This document shows positions 38,801 through 50,999 of a DNA stretch of 64,000 bases, one piece after another. Each line of letters starts with the position of its first letter. The first letter of the stretch is position 1. The translations under genes and the position numbers were made by a program. The stretch is taken from assembly GCF_905404315.1 (NCBI RefSeq), contig NC_066296.1, positions 124,001-188,000 of the forward strand, written 5' to 3'. The notes beneath the pieces were generated by a model, which saw only the letters and a list, made by a program, of their open reading frames with translations, was not told the origin of the DNA and searched no databases. The DNA is from Leptidea sinapis (Eukaryota > Arthropoda > Insecta > Lepidoptera > Pieridae).

Positions 38801-40110
38801 GATTTGAAAAATGATCAGAAAATTGGTCTCAGCACCCTCGAGAACCTGGGATACGATACCAATAATGTAGTTATCATACTTTTGAGTGGCGGCCATCTTA
38901 GATTTGAAAAATGATCACAAAATCTTTCTCTGCAGCCTCGAAAACCAAGGATACAATACCCATTATCTAGTTATCATACTTTTGAGCGGCGGCCATCTCG
39001 GATTTAAAAATGATCACAAAATAGTTCTCTGCACCGTCGAGAACCTGGGATACGATTCCCATAATGTTGTTATCATATTTTTGAGCGGCGGCCATCTTGT
39101 ATTTGAAAACTGATCACAAAATCTTTCTCTGCAGCCTCGAAAACCAAGGATACGATACCCATTATCTAGTTATCATACTTTTGAGCGGCGGCCATCTCGG
39201 ATTTAAAAATGATCCCAAAATTGTTTTCTGCACCCTCGAGACCTCGGGTACGATATCCATATTGCTGAAATCGTAATTTTGAGTGGCGGCCATCTTGGAT
39301 TTAAAAAAATGATCACAAAATTGTTCTCAGCACCCTCGAGAAGCTCGGATAAGATACCCATAATGTAGTTATCATACTTTTGAGTGGCGGCCATCTCGGA
39401 TATAAAAATGATCCCAAAATTTTTTTCTGCACCCTCGAGAACCTCGGACACGATATCTACATAAGTGAAAACATAATTTTTTGTGGCGGCAATCTTGGAT
39501 TAGAAAAATGATTAAAACATCGATCTCAGCACCCTCGAGAACCTCGGTTACGATACCCATAATGTAGTTATCATACTTTTGAGCGGCGGCCATCTTGGAT
39601 TTGAAAAATGATCACCAAATCGTTCTCTGCACCCTCGAGAACCTCGGGTACGATATCCATATTGCTGAAATCATAATTTTGTGCGGCGGCCATCTTGGAT
39701 TTGAAAAATGATCACAAAATTGGTCTCAGCACCCTCGAGAACCTGGGATACGATACCAATAATGTAGTTATCATACTTTTGAGCGGCGGCCATCTTCGAT
39801 TTGAAAAATGATCACAAAATCGTTCTCTGCACCCTTGAGAACTTCTGATAAGATACCGATAATCTAGTTATCATACTTTTGAGCGGCGGCCATCTCGGAT
39901 TTAAAAATGATCACAAAATAGTTCTCTGCACCGTCGAGAACCTCAGGTACGATATCCATATTGCTGAAATCATAATTTTGTGCGGCGGCCATCTTGGATT
40001 TGAAAAATGATCAAAACATCGTTCTAAGCACCCTCGAGAACCTCGGATACGATACCCATAATGTAGATATCATACTTTTGAGCGGCGGCCATCTTGTATT
40101 TGAAAACTGA
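35871..40110 (+). repeat. ~5.2-kb higher-order block, copy 2 (rearranged)
   Basis: Copy of 30686-35720 with an internal 798-bp duplication (36145-36942 and 36943-37740) and a deletion of about 1595 bp joined near 39014-39060. At that joint ATAGTTCTCTGCACCGTCGAG is followed by GGGATACGATTCCC, then TGTTGTTATCATATTTTTGAG. Both events preserve monomer phase. Confidence 0.85.
36145..37740 (+). repeat. 8-mer tandem duplication, 2 x 798 bp
   Basis: Positions 36145-36942 and 36943-37740 are the same eight units in the same order, including GGGATACGATTCCC, GAAACTCGGATAAG, CGGAGACGATATC, CCATTATGTTG and AACCAATGATAAGATATCC. No difference was seen between the copies on reading. The corresponding segment of the first 5.2-kb block (30.96-31.75 kb) is present only once, so the duplication arose after the block duplicated. 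Confidence 0.88.
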
Positions 40111-43100
40111 TCACAAAATCTTTCTCTGCACCCTCGAAAACCTAGGATACGATACCCATTATCTAGTTATCATACTTTTGAGCGGCTGCCATCTCGGATT
40201 TAAAAATGATCCCAAAATTGTTTTCTGCACCCTCGAGACCCCGGGTTCGATATCCATATTGCTGAAATCATAATTTTGTGCGGCGGCCATCTTGGATTTG
40301 AAAAATCATCACAAAATTGTTCTCAGCACCCTCGAGAACCTGGGATACGATACCCATAATGTGGTTATCATACTTTTGAGCAGCGGCCATCTTGGATTTG
40401 AAAACTGTCCACAAAATCTTTCTCTGCACCCTCGAGAACCTGGGATACGATACCAATAATGTAGTTATCATACTTTTGAGCGGCGGCCATCTTCGATTTG
40501 AAAAATGATCACAAAATCGTTCTCTGCACCCTCGAGAACTTCGGATAAGATACCCATAATCTAGTTATCATACTTTTGAGCGGCGGCCATCTCGGATTTA
40601 AAAATGATCACAAAATCGTTCTCTGCACCGTCGAGAACCTCGGGTACGATATCCATATTGCTGAAATCATAATTTTGTGCGGCGGCCATCTTGGATTTGA
40701 AAAATGATCAAAAAATTGGTCTCAGCACCCTCGAGAACCTCGGATACGATACCCATAATGTAGTTATCATACTTTTGAGCGGCGGCCATCTTGTATTTGA
40801 AAACTGATACAAAATCTTTCTCTGCACCCTCGAGAACCTCGGGTACGATATCCATATTGCTGAAATCATAATTTTGTGCGGCGGCCATCTTGGATTTGAA
40901 AAATGATCACAAAATCGTTCTCAGGACCCTCGAGAACCTCTGATACGATACCCATAATGTAGTTATTATACTTTTGAGCGGCGGCCATCTTCGATTTGAA
41001 AAATGATCACAAAATCGTTCTCTGCACCCTCGAGAACCTCGGGTACGATATCCATATTGCTGAAATCGTAATTTTGTGCGGCGGCCATCTTGGATTTGAA
41101 AAATGATCACAAAATTGTTCTCAGCACCCTCGAGAAGCTCGGATAAGATACCCATAATGTAGTTATAATACTTTTGAGCGGCGGCCATCTCGGATATAAA
41201 AATGATCCCAAAATTGTTTTCTGCACCCTCGAGAACCTCGGTTACGATACCCATAATGTAGTTATAATACTTTTGAGCGGCGGCCATCTCGGATATAAAA
41301 ATGATCCCAAATTTTTTTTCTGCACCCTCGAGAACCTCGGATACGATATCTACATTGGTGAAACCATAATTTTGTGCGGCGGCCATCTTGGATTAGAAAA
41401 ATTATCAAAACATCGTTCTCAGCACCCTCGAGAACCTTGGATACGATACCCATAATGTTGTTATCATATTTTCGAGCGGCGGCCATCTTGGATTTGATAA
41501 AATGATCACAAAATTGTTCTCAGCATCCTCGAGAACCTGGGATACGATTCCCATAATGTAGTTATCATACTTTTGAGCGGCGGCCATCTTGTATTTGAAA
41601 ACTGATACAAAATCTTTCTCTGCACCCTCGAGAACCTCGGGTACGATATCCATCTTGCTGAAATCATAATTTTGTGCGGCGGCCATCTTGGATTTGAAAA
41701 ATGATCACAAAATCGTTCTCAGGACCCTCGAGAACCTCGGGTACGATATCCATATTGCTGAAATCATAATTTTGTGCGGCGGCCATCTTGGATTTGAAAA
41801 ATGATCAGAAAATTGGTCTCAGCACCCTCGAGAACCTGGGATACGATACCAATAATGTAGTGATCATACTTTTGAGTAGCGGCCATCTTAGATTTGAAAA
41901 ATGATCACAAAATCGTTCTCTGCACGCTCGAGAACCTCGGATAAGATACCCATAATGTAGTTATCAAACTTTTGAGCGGCGGCCATCTCGGATATAAAAA
42001 TGATCCCAAAATTGTTTTCTGCACCCTCGAGAACCTCGGTTACGATACCCATAATGTAGTTATCATACTTTTGAGCGGCGGCCATCTTGTATTTGAAAAA
42101 TGATCACAAAATCTTTCTCTGCACCCTCGACAACCTAGGATACGATACCCATAATCTAGTTATCATACTTTTGAGCGGCGGCCATCTCGGTTATAAAAAT
42201 GATCCCAAAATTGTTTTCTGCACCCTCGAGAACCTCGGGTACGATATCCATATTGCTGAAATCATAATTTTGTGCGGCGGCCATCTTGGATTTGAAAAAT
42301 GATCAGAAAATTGGTCTCAGCACCCTCGAGAACCTGGGATACGATACCAATAATGTAGTTATCATACTTTTGAGTGGCGGCCTTCTTAGATTTAAAAAAT
42401 GATCACAAAATCGTTCTCTGCACGCTCGAGAACCTCGGATAAGATACCCATAATGTAGTTATCAAACTTTTGAGCGGCGGCCATCTCGGATATAAAAATG
42501 ATCCCAAAATTGTTTTCTGCACCCTCGAGAACCTCGGTTACGATACCCATAATGTAGTTATCATACTTTTGAGCGGCGGCCATCTTCGATTTGAAAAATG
42601 ATCACAAAATGGTGATCTGCACCCTCGAGAACCTCGGATAAGATACCCATAATGTAGTTATCATACTTTTGAGCGGCGGCCATCTCGGATATAAAAATGA
42701 TCCCAAATTTTTTTTCTGCACCCTCGAGAACCTCGGATACGATATCTACATTGGTGAAACCATAATTTTGTGCGGCGGCCATCTTGGATTAGAAAAATGA
42801 TCAAAACATCGTTCTCAGCACCCTCGAGAACCTTGGATACGATACCCATAATGTTGTTATCATATTTTTGAGCGGCGGCCATCTTGTATTTGAAAACTGA
42901 TCACAAAATCTTTCTCTGCACCCTCGAAAACCTAGGATACGATACCCATTATCTAGTTATCATAATTTTGAGCGGCGGCCATCTCGGATTTAAAAATGAT
43001 CCCAAAATTGTTTTCTGCAACCTCGAGACCCCGGGTACGATATCCATATTGCTGAAATCATAATTTTGTGCGGCGGCCATCTTGGATTTGATAAAATGAT

Positions 43101-43499
43101 CACAAAATTGTTCTCAGCACCCTCGAGAACCTGGGATACGATTCCCATATTGTAGTTATCGTACTTTTGAGCGGCGGCCATCTTGGATATGAAAACTGTC
43201 CACAAAATCTTTCTCTGCACCCTCGAGAACCTCGGGTACGATATCCATATTGCTGAAATCATAATTTTATGCGGCGGCCAACTTGGATTAGAAAAATGAT
43301 CACCAAATCGTTCTCTGCACCCTCGAGAACCTCAGGTACGATATCCATATTGCTGAAATTATAATTTTGTGCGGCGGCCTTCTTGGACTTAAAAAATGAT
43401 CACAAAATCGTTCTCTGCACCCTCGAGAACCTGGGATACGATTCCAATAATGAAGTTATCATACTTTTGAGCGGCGGCCATCTTAGATTTGAAAACTGA
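40111..43499 (+). repeat. Satellite of mixed subtypes
   Basis: A, B and C units. The 41780-42300 part recurs near 48600-49120 and 58690-59210 (offsets 6821 and 16905). The 42660-43000 part recurs near 59500-59840 (offset 16841). The unit near 42371 has GGCGGCCTTCTTAG in place of the conserved GGCCATCTT. No gene seen. Confidence 0.83.
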
Positions 43500-46400
43500 T
43501 CACAAAATCTTTCTTTGCAGCCTCGAAAACCAAGGATACGATACCCATTATCTAGTTATCATACTTTTGAGCGGCGGCCATCTCGGATTTAAAAATGATC
43601 CCAAAATTGTTTTCTGCACCCTCGAGACCTCGGGTACGATATCCATATTGCTGAAATCGTAATTTTGTGCGGCGGCCATCTTGGATTTAAAAAAATGATC
43701 ACAAAATTGTTCTCAGCACCCTCGAGAAGCTCGGATAAGACACCCATAATGTAGTTATCATACTTTTGAGTGGCGGCCATCTCGGATATAAAAATGATCC
43801 CAAAATTTTTTTCTGCACCCTCGAGAACCTCGGACACGATATCTACATAAGTGAAAACATAATTTTTTGTGGCGGCAATCTTGGATTAGAAAAATGATTA
43901 AAACATCGTTCTCAGCACCCTCGAGAACCTCGGTTACGATACCCATAATGTAGTTATCATACTTTTGAGCGGCGGCCATCTTGGATTTGAAAAATGATCA
44001 CCAAATCGTTCTCTGCACCCTCGAGAACCTCGGGTACGATATCCATATTGCTGAAATCATAATTTTGTGCGGCGGCCATCTTGGATTTGAAAAATGATCA
44101 CAAAATTGGTCTCAGCACCCTCGAGAACCTGGGATACGATACCAATAATGTAGTTATCATACTTTTGAGCGGCGGCCATCTTCGATTTGAAAAATGATCA
44201 CAAAATCGTTCTCTGCACCCTTGAGAACTTCGGATAAGATACCGATAATCTAGTTATCATACTTTTGAGCGGCGGCCATCTCGGATTTAAAAATGATCAC
44301 AAAATAGTTCTCTGCACCGTCGAGAACCTCAGGTACGATATCCATATTGCTGAAATCATAATTTTGTGCGGCGGCCATCTTGGATTTGAAAAATGATCAA
44401 AAAATCGATCTAAGCACCCTCGAGAACCTCGGATACGATACCCATAATGTAGATATCATACTTTTGAGCGGCGGCCATCTTGTATTTGAAAACTGATCAC
44501 AAAATCTTTCTCTGCACCCTCGAAAACCTAGGATACGATACCCATTATCTCGTTATCATACTTTTGAGCGGCGGCCATCTCGGATTTAAAAATGATCCCA
44601 AAATTGTTTTCTGCACCCTCGAGACCCCGGGTACGATATCCATATTGCTGAAATCATAATTTTGTGCGGCGGCCATCTTGGATTTGAAAAATCATCACAA
44701 AATTGTTCTCAGCACCCTCGAGAACCTGGGATACGATACCCATAATGTGGTTATCATACTTTTGAGCGGCGGCCATCTTGGATTTGAAAACTGTCCACAA
44801 AATCTTTCTCTGCACCCTCGAAAACCTAGGATACGATACCCATTATCTAGTTATCATACTTTTGAGCGGCGGCCATCTCGGATTTAAAAATGATCCCAAA
44901 ATTGTTTTCTGCACCCTCGAGACCCCGGGTTCGATATCCATATTGCTGAAATCATAATTTTGTGCGGCGGCCATCTTGGATTTGAAAAATCATCACAAAA
45001 TTGTTCTCAGCACCCTCGAGAACCTGGGATACGATACCCATAATGTTGTTATCATACTTTTGAGCAGCGGCCATCTTGGATTTGAAAACTGTCCACAAAA
45101 TCTTTCTCTGCACCCTCGAGAAACTGGGATACGATACCAATAATGTAGTTATCATACTTTTAAGCGGCGGCCATCTTCGATTTGAAAAATGATCACAAAA
45201 TCGTTCTCTGCACCCTCGAGAACTTCGGATAAGATACCCATAATCTAGTTTTCATACTTTTGAGCGGCGGCCATCTCGGATTTAAAAATGATCACAAAAT
45301 CGTTCTCTGCACCGTCGAGAACCTCGGGTACGATATCCATATTGCTGAAATCATAATTTTGTGCGGCGGCCATCTTGGATTTGAAAAATGATCAAAAAAT
45401 TGGTCTCAGCACCCTCGAGAACCTCGGATACGATACCCATAATGTAGTTATCATACTTTTGAGCGGCGGCCATCTTGGATTTGAAAACTGATCACAAAAT
45501 CTTTCTCTGCACCCTCGAGAATCTAGGATCCGATACCCATAATCTAGTTATCATACTTTTGAGTGGCGGCCATCTCAGATTTAAAAATAATCCCAAAATT
45601 GTTTTTTTGCACCCTCGAGACCCCGGGTTCGATATCCATATTGCTGAAATCATAATTTTGTGCGGCGGCCATCTTGGATTTGAAAAATCATCACAAAATC
45701 GTTCTCTGCACCCTCGAGAACTTCGGATACGATACCCATAATGTTGTTATCATACTTTTGAGCGGCGGCCATCTTGTATTTGAAAACTGATCACAAAATC
45801 TTTCTCTGCACCCTCGAAAACCTAGGATATGATACCCATTATCTAGTTATCATACTTTTGAGCGGCGGCCATCTCGGATTTAAAAATGATCCCAAAATTG
45901 TTTTCTGCACCCTCGAGACCCCGGGTACGATATCCATATTGCTGAAATCATAATTTTGTGCGGCGGCCATCTTGGATTTGAAAAATGATCACAAAATTGT
46001 TCTCAGCACCCTCGAGAACCTGGGATACAATTCCCATAATGTGGTTATCATACTTTTGAGCGGCGGCCATCTTGGATATGAAAACTGTCCACAAAATCTT
46101 TCTCTGCACCCTCGAGAACCTCGGGTACGATATCCATATTGCTGAAATCATAATTTTGTGCGGCGGCCAACTTGGATTAGAAAAATGATCACCAAATCGT
46201 TCTCTGCACCCTCGAGAACCTCGGGTACGATATCCATATTGCTGAAATTATAATTTTGTGCGGCGGCCATCTTGGATTTGAAAAATGATCACAAAATTGG
46301 TCTCAGCACCCTCGAGAACCTGGGATACGATACCCATAATGTAGTTATCAAACTTTTGAGCGGCGGCCATCTTGGATATAAAAATTATTCCAAAATTGTT

Positions 46401-46814
46401 TTCTGCACCCTCGAGTACCTCGGACACGATATCTTTATTAGTGAAAACATAATTTTGTGCGGCGGCCATCTTGGATTAGAAAAATGATCAAAACATCGTT
46501 CTTTGCACCCTCGAGAACCTCGGTTACGATACCCATAATGTAGTTATCATACTTTTGAGCGGCGGCCATCTTGTATTTGAAAACTGACCACAAAATCTTT
46601 CGCTGCACCCTCAAATTCCTCGGGTACGATATCCATATTGCTGAAATCATAATTTTGTTCGGCGGCCATCTTGGATTTGAAAAATGATCCCAAAATTGTT
46701 TTCTGCACCCTCGAGAACCTCGGGTACGATATCCATATTGCTGAAATCATAATTTTGTGCGGCGGCCATCTTGGATTTGAAAAATGATCAGAAAATTGGT
46801 CTCAGCACCCTCGA
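43500..46814 (+). repeat. Satellite up to the foreign insert
   Basis: Positions 43589-44490 align with 39203-40100 (offset 4386), and 43.6-45.3 kb aligns with 60.84-62.5 kb (offset about 17238). The last stretch, 46540-46814, aligns with 48378-48652 (offset 1838) and 58462-58736 (offset 11922). Those paralogues continue into GAACCTGGGATACG. Here the satellite stops after CACCCTCGA at 46814. Confidence 0.85.
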
Positions 46815-46822
46815 CTGAGAGA

Positions 46823-46839
46823 GAGACTGACTCAGTCTC
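46823..46839. repeat. Perfect 8-bp inverted repeat in the insert
   Basis: GAGACTGA and TCAGTCTC flank a single C at 46831, forming a near-palindrome. It sits 16 bp upstream of a weaker GCCA/TGGC hairpin and about 30 bp upstream of the ribozyme. It could be part of the element's terminal structure. Its role is unknown. Confidence 0.7.
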
Positions 46840-46854
46840 GTGCCAGATTTTGGC

Positions 46855-46912
46855 GAGACAACACGTCCTGAGGATGCCTCGTGTAGAGGCGAAACACGTG
46901 TCGAATTGTTTT
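46855..46912 (+). ncRNA. Type I hammerhead ribozyme motif (minimal helix III)
   Basis: All catalytic core positions are present in order. CTGAGGA (46868-46874) matches CUGANGA. Helix II is GCCTC/GAGGC (46876-46880 with 46886-46890) closed by a GTGTA loop. GAAA is at 46891-46894. Helix III is A94-T901 plus C95-G900 around the four-base loop ACGT. The cleavage triplet GTC is at 46900-46902, so cleavage would fall after 46902. Helix I has TC/GA next to the core, an internal loop (CACG versus A), then seven pairs including two G-U between 46855-46861 and 46906-46912. Internal loops in helix I usually dock on loop II. One oddity is T46875, an extra base between A9 and helix II. Single hammerheads with such a short helix III often cleave poorly alone and work better as dimers, so activity here is uncertain. 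Confidence 0.75.
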
Positions 46913-46963
46913 AAAGACAAATATTGGCGGAATTAACACTAAAGAAAACTTAAATAATTTGTA

Positions 46964-49900
46964 TTCTGATAAGATACCGATAATCTAGTTATCATACTTT
47001 TGAGCGGCGGCCATCTCGGATTTAAAAATGATCACAAAATAGTTCTCTGCACCGTCGAGAACCTCAGGTACGATATCCATATTGCTGAAATCATAATTTT
47101 GTGCGGCGGCCATCTTGGATTTGAAAAATGATCAAAACATCGTTCTAAGCACCCTCGAGAACCTCGGATACGATACCCATAATGTAGATATCATACTTTT
47201 GAGCGGCGGCCATCTTGTATTTGAAAACTGATCACAAAATCTTTCTCTGCACCCTCGAAAACCTAGGATACGATACCCATTATCTAGTTATCATACTTTT
47301 GAGCAGCGGCCATCTCGGATTTTAAAATGATCCCAAAATTGTTTTCTGCACCCTCGAGACCCCGGGTACGATATCCATATTGCTGAAATCATAATTTTGT
47401 GCGGCGGCCATCCTGGATTTGAAAAATCATCACAAAATTGTTCTCAGCACCCTCGAGAACCTGGGATACGATACCCATAATGTGGTTATCATACTTTTGA
47501 GCGGCGGCCATCTTGGATTTGAAAACTGTCCACAAAATCTTTCTCTGCACCCTCGAAAACCTAGGATACGATACCCATTATCTAGTTATCATACTTTTGA
47601 GCAGCGGCCATCTCGGATTTAAAAATGATCCCAAAATTGTTTTCTGCACCCTCGAGACCCCGGGTTCGATATCCATATTGCTGAAATCATAATTTTGTGC
47701 GGCGGCCATCTTGGATTTGAAAAATCATCACAAAATTGTTCTCAGCACCCTCGAGAACCTGGGATACGATACCCATAATGTGGTTATCATACTTTTGAGC
47801 GGCGGCCATCTTCGATTTGAAAAATGATCACAAAATCGTTCTCTGCACCCTCGAGAACTTCGGATAAGATACCCATAATCTAGTTATCATACTTTTGAGC
47901 GGCGGCCATCTCGGATTTAAAAATGATCACAAAATCGTTCTCTGCACCGTCGAGAACCTCGGGTACGATATCCATATTGCTGAAATCATAATTTTGTGCG
48001 GCGGCCATCTTGGATTTGAAAAATGATCAAAAAATTGGTCTCAGCACCCTCGAGAACGTCGGATACGATACCCATAATGTAGTTATCATACTTTTGAGCG
48101 GCGGCCATCTTGTATTTGAAAACTGATACAAAATCTTTCTCTGCACCCTCGAGAACCTCGGGTACGATATCCATATTGCTGAAATCATAATTTTGTGCGG
48201 CGGCCATCTTGGATTTGAAAAATGATCACAAAATCGTTCTCAGGACCCTCGAGAACCTCTGATACGATACCCATAATGTAGTTATTATACTTTTGAGCGG
48301 CGGCCATCTTCGATTTGAAAAATGATCACAAAATCGTTCTCTGCACCCTCGAGAACCTCGGATACGATACCCATAATGAAGTTATCATACTTTTGAGCGG
48401 CGGCCATCTTGTATTTGAAAACTGACCACAAAATCTTTCTCTGCACCCTCAAATTCCTCGGGTACGATATCCATATTGCTGAAATCATAATTTTGTTCGG
48501 CGGCCATCTTGGATTTGAAAAATGATCCCAAAATTGTTTTCTGCACCCTCGAGAACCTCGGGTACGATATCCATATTGCTGAAATCATAATTTTGTGCGG
48601 CGGCCATCTTGGATTTGAAAACTGATCAGAAAATTGGTCTCAGCACCCTCGAGAACCTGGGATACGATACCAATAATGTAGTTATCATACTTTTGAGTGG
48701 CGGCCATCTTAGATTTGAAAAATGATCACAAAATCGTTCTCTGCACGCTCGAGAACCTCGGATAAGATACCCATAATGTAGTTATCAAACTTTTGAGCGG
48801 CGGCCATCTCGGATATAAAAATGATCCCAAAATTGTTTTCTGCACCCTCGAGAACCTCGGTTACGATACCCATAATGTAGTTATCATACTTTTGAGCGGC
48901 GGCCATCTTGTATTTGAAAAATGATCACAAAATCTTTCTCTGCACCCTCGACAACCTAGGATACGATACCCATAATCTAGTTATCATACTTTTGAGAGGC
49001 GGCCATCTCGGTTATAAAAATGATCCCAAAATTGTTTTCTGCACCCTCGAGAACCTCGGGTACGATATCCATATTTCTGAAATCATAATTTTGTGCGGCG
49101 GCCATCTTGGATTTGAAAAATGATCACAAAATTGGTCTCAGCTCGGATATAAAAATGATCCCAAAATTCTTTTCTGCACCCTCGAGAACCTCGGGTACGA
49201 TATCCATATTGCTGAAATCATAATTTTGTGCGGCGGCCATCTTGGATTTGAAAAATGATCAGAAAATTGGTCTCAGCACCCTCGAGAACCTGGGATACGA
49301 TACCAATAATGTAGTTATCATACTTTTGAGTGGCGGCCTTCTTAGATTTGAAAAATGATCACAAAATCGTTCTCTGCACGCTTGAGAACCTCGGATAAGA
49401 TACCCATAATGTAGTTATCAAACTTTTGAGCGGCGGCCATCTCGGATATAAAAATGATCACAAAATCGTTCTCTGCACCCTCGAGAACCTCGGATACGAT
49501 ACCCATAATGAAGTTTTCATACTTTTGAGCGGCGGCCATCTTGTATTTGAAAACTGACCACAAAATCTTTCTCTGCACCCTCAAATTCCTCGGGTACGAT
49601 ATCCATATTGCTGAAATCATAATTTTGTTCGGCGGCCATCTCGGATTTAAAAATGATCCCAAAATTGTTTTCTGCACCCTCGAGACCCCGGGTACGATAT
49701 CCATATTGCTGAAATCATAATTTTGTGCGGCGGCCATCTTGGATTTGATAAAATGATCACAAAATTGTTCTCAGCACCCTCGAGAAGCTCGGATAAGATA
49801 CCCATAATGTAGTTATCATACTTTTGAGTGGCGGCCATCTCGGATATAAAAATGATCCCAAAATTTTTTTCTGCACCCTCGAGAACCTCGTACACGATAT

Positions 49901-50999
49901 CTACATAAGTGAAAACATAATATTTTGTGGCGGCAATCTTGGATTAGAAAAATGATTAAAACATCGTTCTCAGCACCCTCGAGAATAATGTAGTTATCAT
50001 ACTTTTGAGCGGCGGCCATCTTCGATTTGAAAAATGATCACAAAATCGTTCTCTGCACCCTCGAGAACTTCGGATAAGATACCCATAATCTAGTTATCAT
50101 ACTTTTGAGCGGCGGCCATCTCGGATTTAAAAATGATCACAAAATCGTTCTCTGCACCGTTGAGAACCTCGGGTACGATATCCATATTGCTGAAATCATA
50201 ATTTTGTGCGGCGGCCATCTTGGATTTGAAAAATGATCAAAAAATTGGTCTCAGCACCCTCGAGAACCTCGGATACGATACCCATAATGTAGTTATCATA
50301 CTTTTGAGCGGCGGCCATCTTGGATTTGAAAACTGATCACAAAATCTTTCTCTGCACCCTCGAGAATCTAGGATCCGATACCCATAATCTAGTTATCATA
50401 CTTTTGAGCGGCGGCCATCTCAGATTTAAAAATAATCCCAAAATTGTTTTCTGCACCCTCGAGACCCCGGGTTCGATATCCATATTGCTGAAATCATAAT
50501 TTTGTGCGGCGGCCATCTTGGATTTGAAAAATCATCACAAAATTGTTCTCAGCACCCTCGAGAACCTGGGATACGATACCCATAATGTGGTTATCATACT
50601 TTTGAGCAGCGGCCATCTTGGATTTGAAAACTGTCCACAAAATCTTTCTCTGCACCCTCGAGAACCTGGGATACGATACCAATAATGTAGTTATCATACT
50701 TTTGAGCGGCGGCCATCTTCGATTTGAAAAATGATCACAAACTCGTTCTCTGCACCCTCGAGAACTTCGGATAAGATACCCATAATCTAGTTATCATACT
50801 TTTGAGCGGCGGCCATCTCGGATTTAAAAATGATCACAAAATCGTTCTCTGCACCGTCGAGAACCTCGGGTACGATATCCATATTGCTGAAATCATAATT
50901 TTGTGCGGCGGCCATCTTGGATTTGAAAAATGATCAAAAAATTGGTCTCAGCACCCTCGAGAACCTCGGATACGATACCCATAATGTAGTTATCATACT
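46964..50999 (+). repeat. Satellite after the insert
   Basis: The right flank TTCTGATAAGATACCGATAATC matches the unit variants near 35455 and 39843, and continues along 44233-44990 at offset 2735. Further on, 48600-49120 copies 41780-42300, and 50.5-51.1 kb copies 40.27-40.9 kb (offset 10226). A hybrid-unit joint lies near 49140. The unit at 49980 has lost about 18 bases (CGAGAATAATG), one of the few out-of-phase deletions. Confidence 0.85.

Larger units (their letters stand above)
46815..46963 (+). mobile_element. 149-bp non-satellite insert, probable Penelope-like retroelement fragment
   Basis: This is the only sequence in the window unrelated to the satellite. It replaces about four bases (GAAC) of a monomer, joining CACCCTCGA on the left to TTCTGATAAG on the right. 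From left to right it holds a GA-rich start, an 8-bp inverted repeat (46823-46839), a small GCCA/TGGC hairpin (46842-46854), a hammerhead ribozyme motif (46855-46912) and an AT-rich tail. It has no open reading frame of note and no visible target-site duplication. Hammerheads with this minimal helix III are known from the terminal repeats of Penelope-like elements and from other small retroelements. The link to such an element is inferred from the ribozyme alone. A SINE or retrozyme carrying the same motif is the alternative. Confidence 0.7.

Noticed and set aside
1..46814. Hammerhead or other ribozyme within the satellite monomer itself
   Set aside because: The monomer has CTGATCA and CTGAAAT stretches but no CTGANGA followed by a helix and GAAA on either strand. 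Only the 46855-46912 insert fits the motif.
46815..46963. tRNA-derived SINE with A and B boxes
   Set aside because: No convincing TRGYNNARNNG or GGTTCGANTCC box was found in the insert on either strand. The hammerhead layout explains the structured part better.
49342..49737. 131-residue minus-strand frame as a possible gene
   Set aside because: It spans four satellite units of mixed subtype and changes peptide each time a 100-bp unit shifts the frame, as expected for chance.
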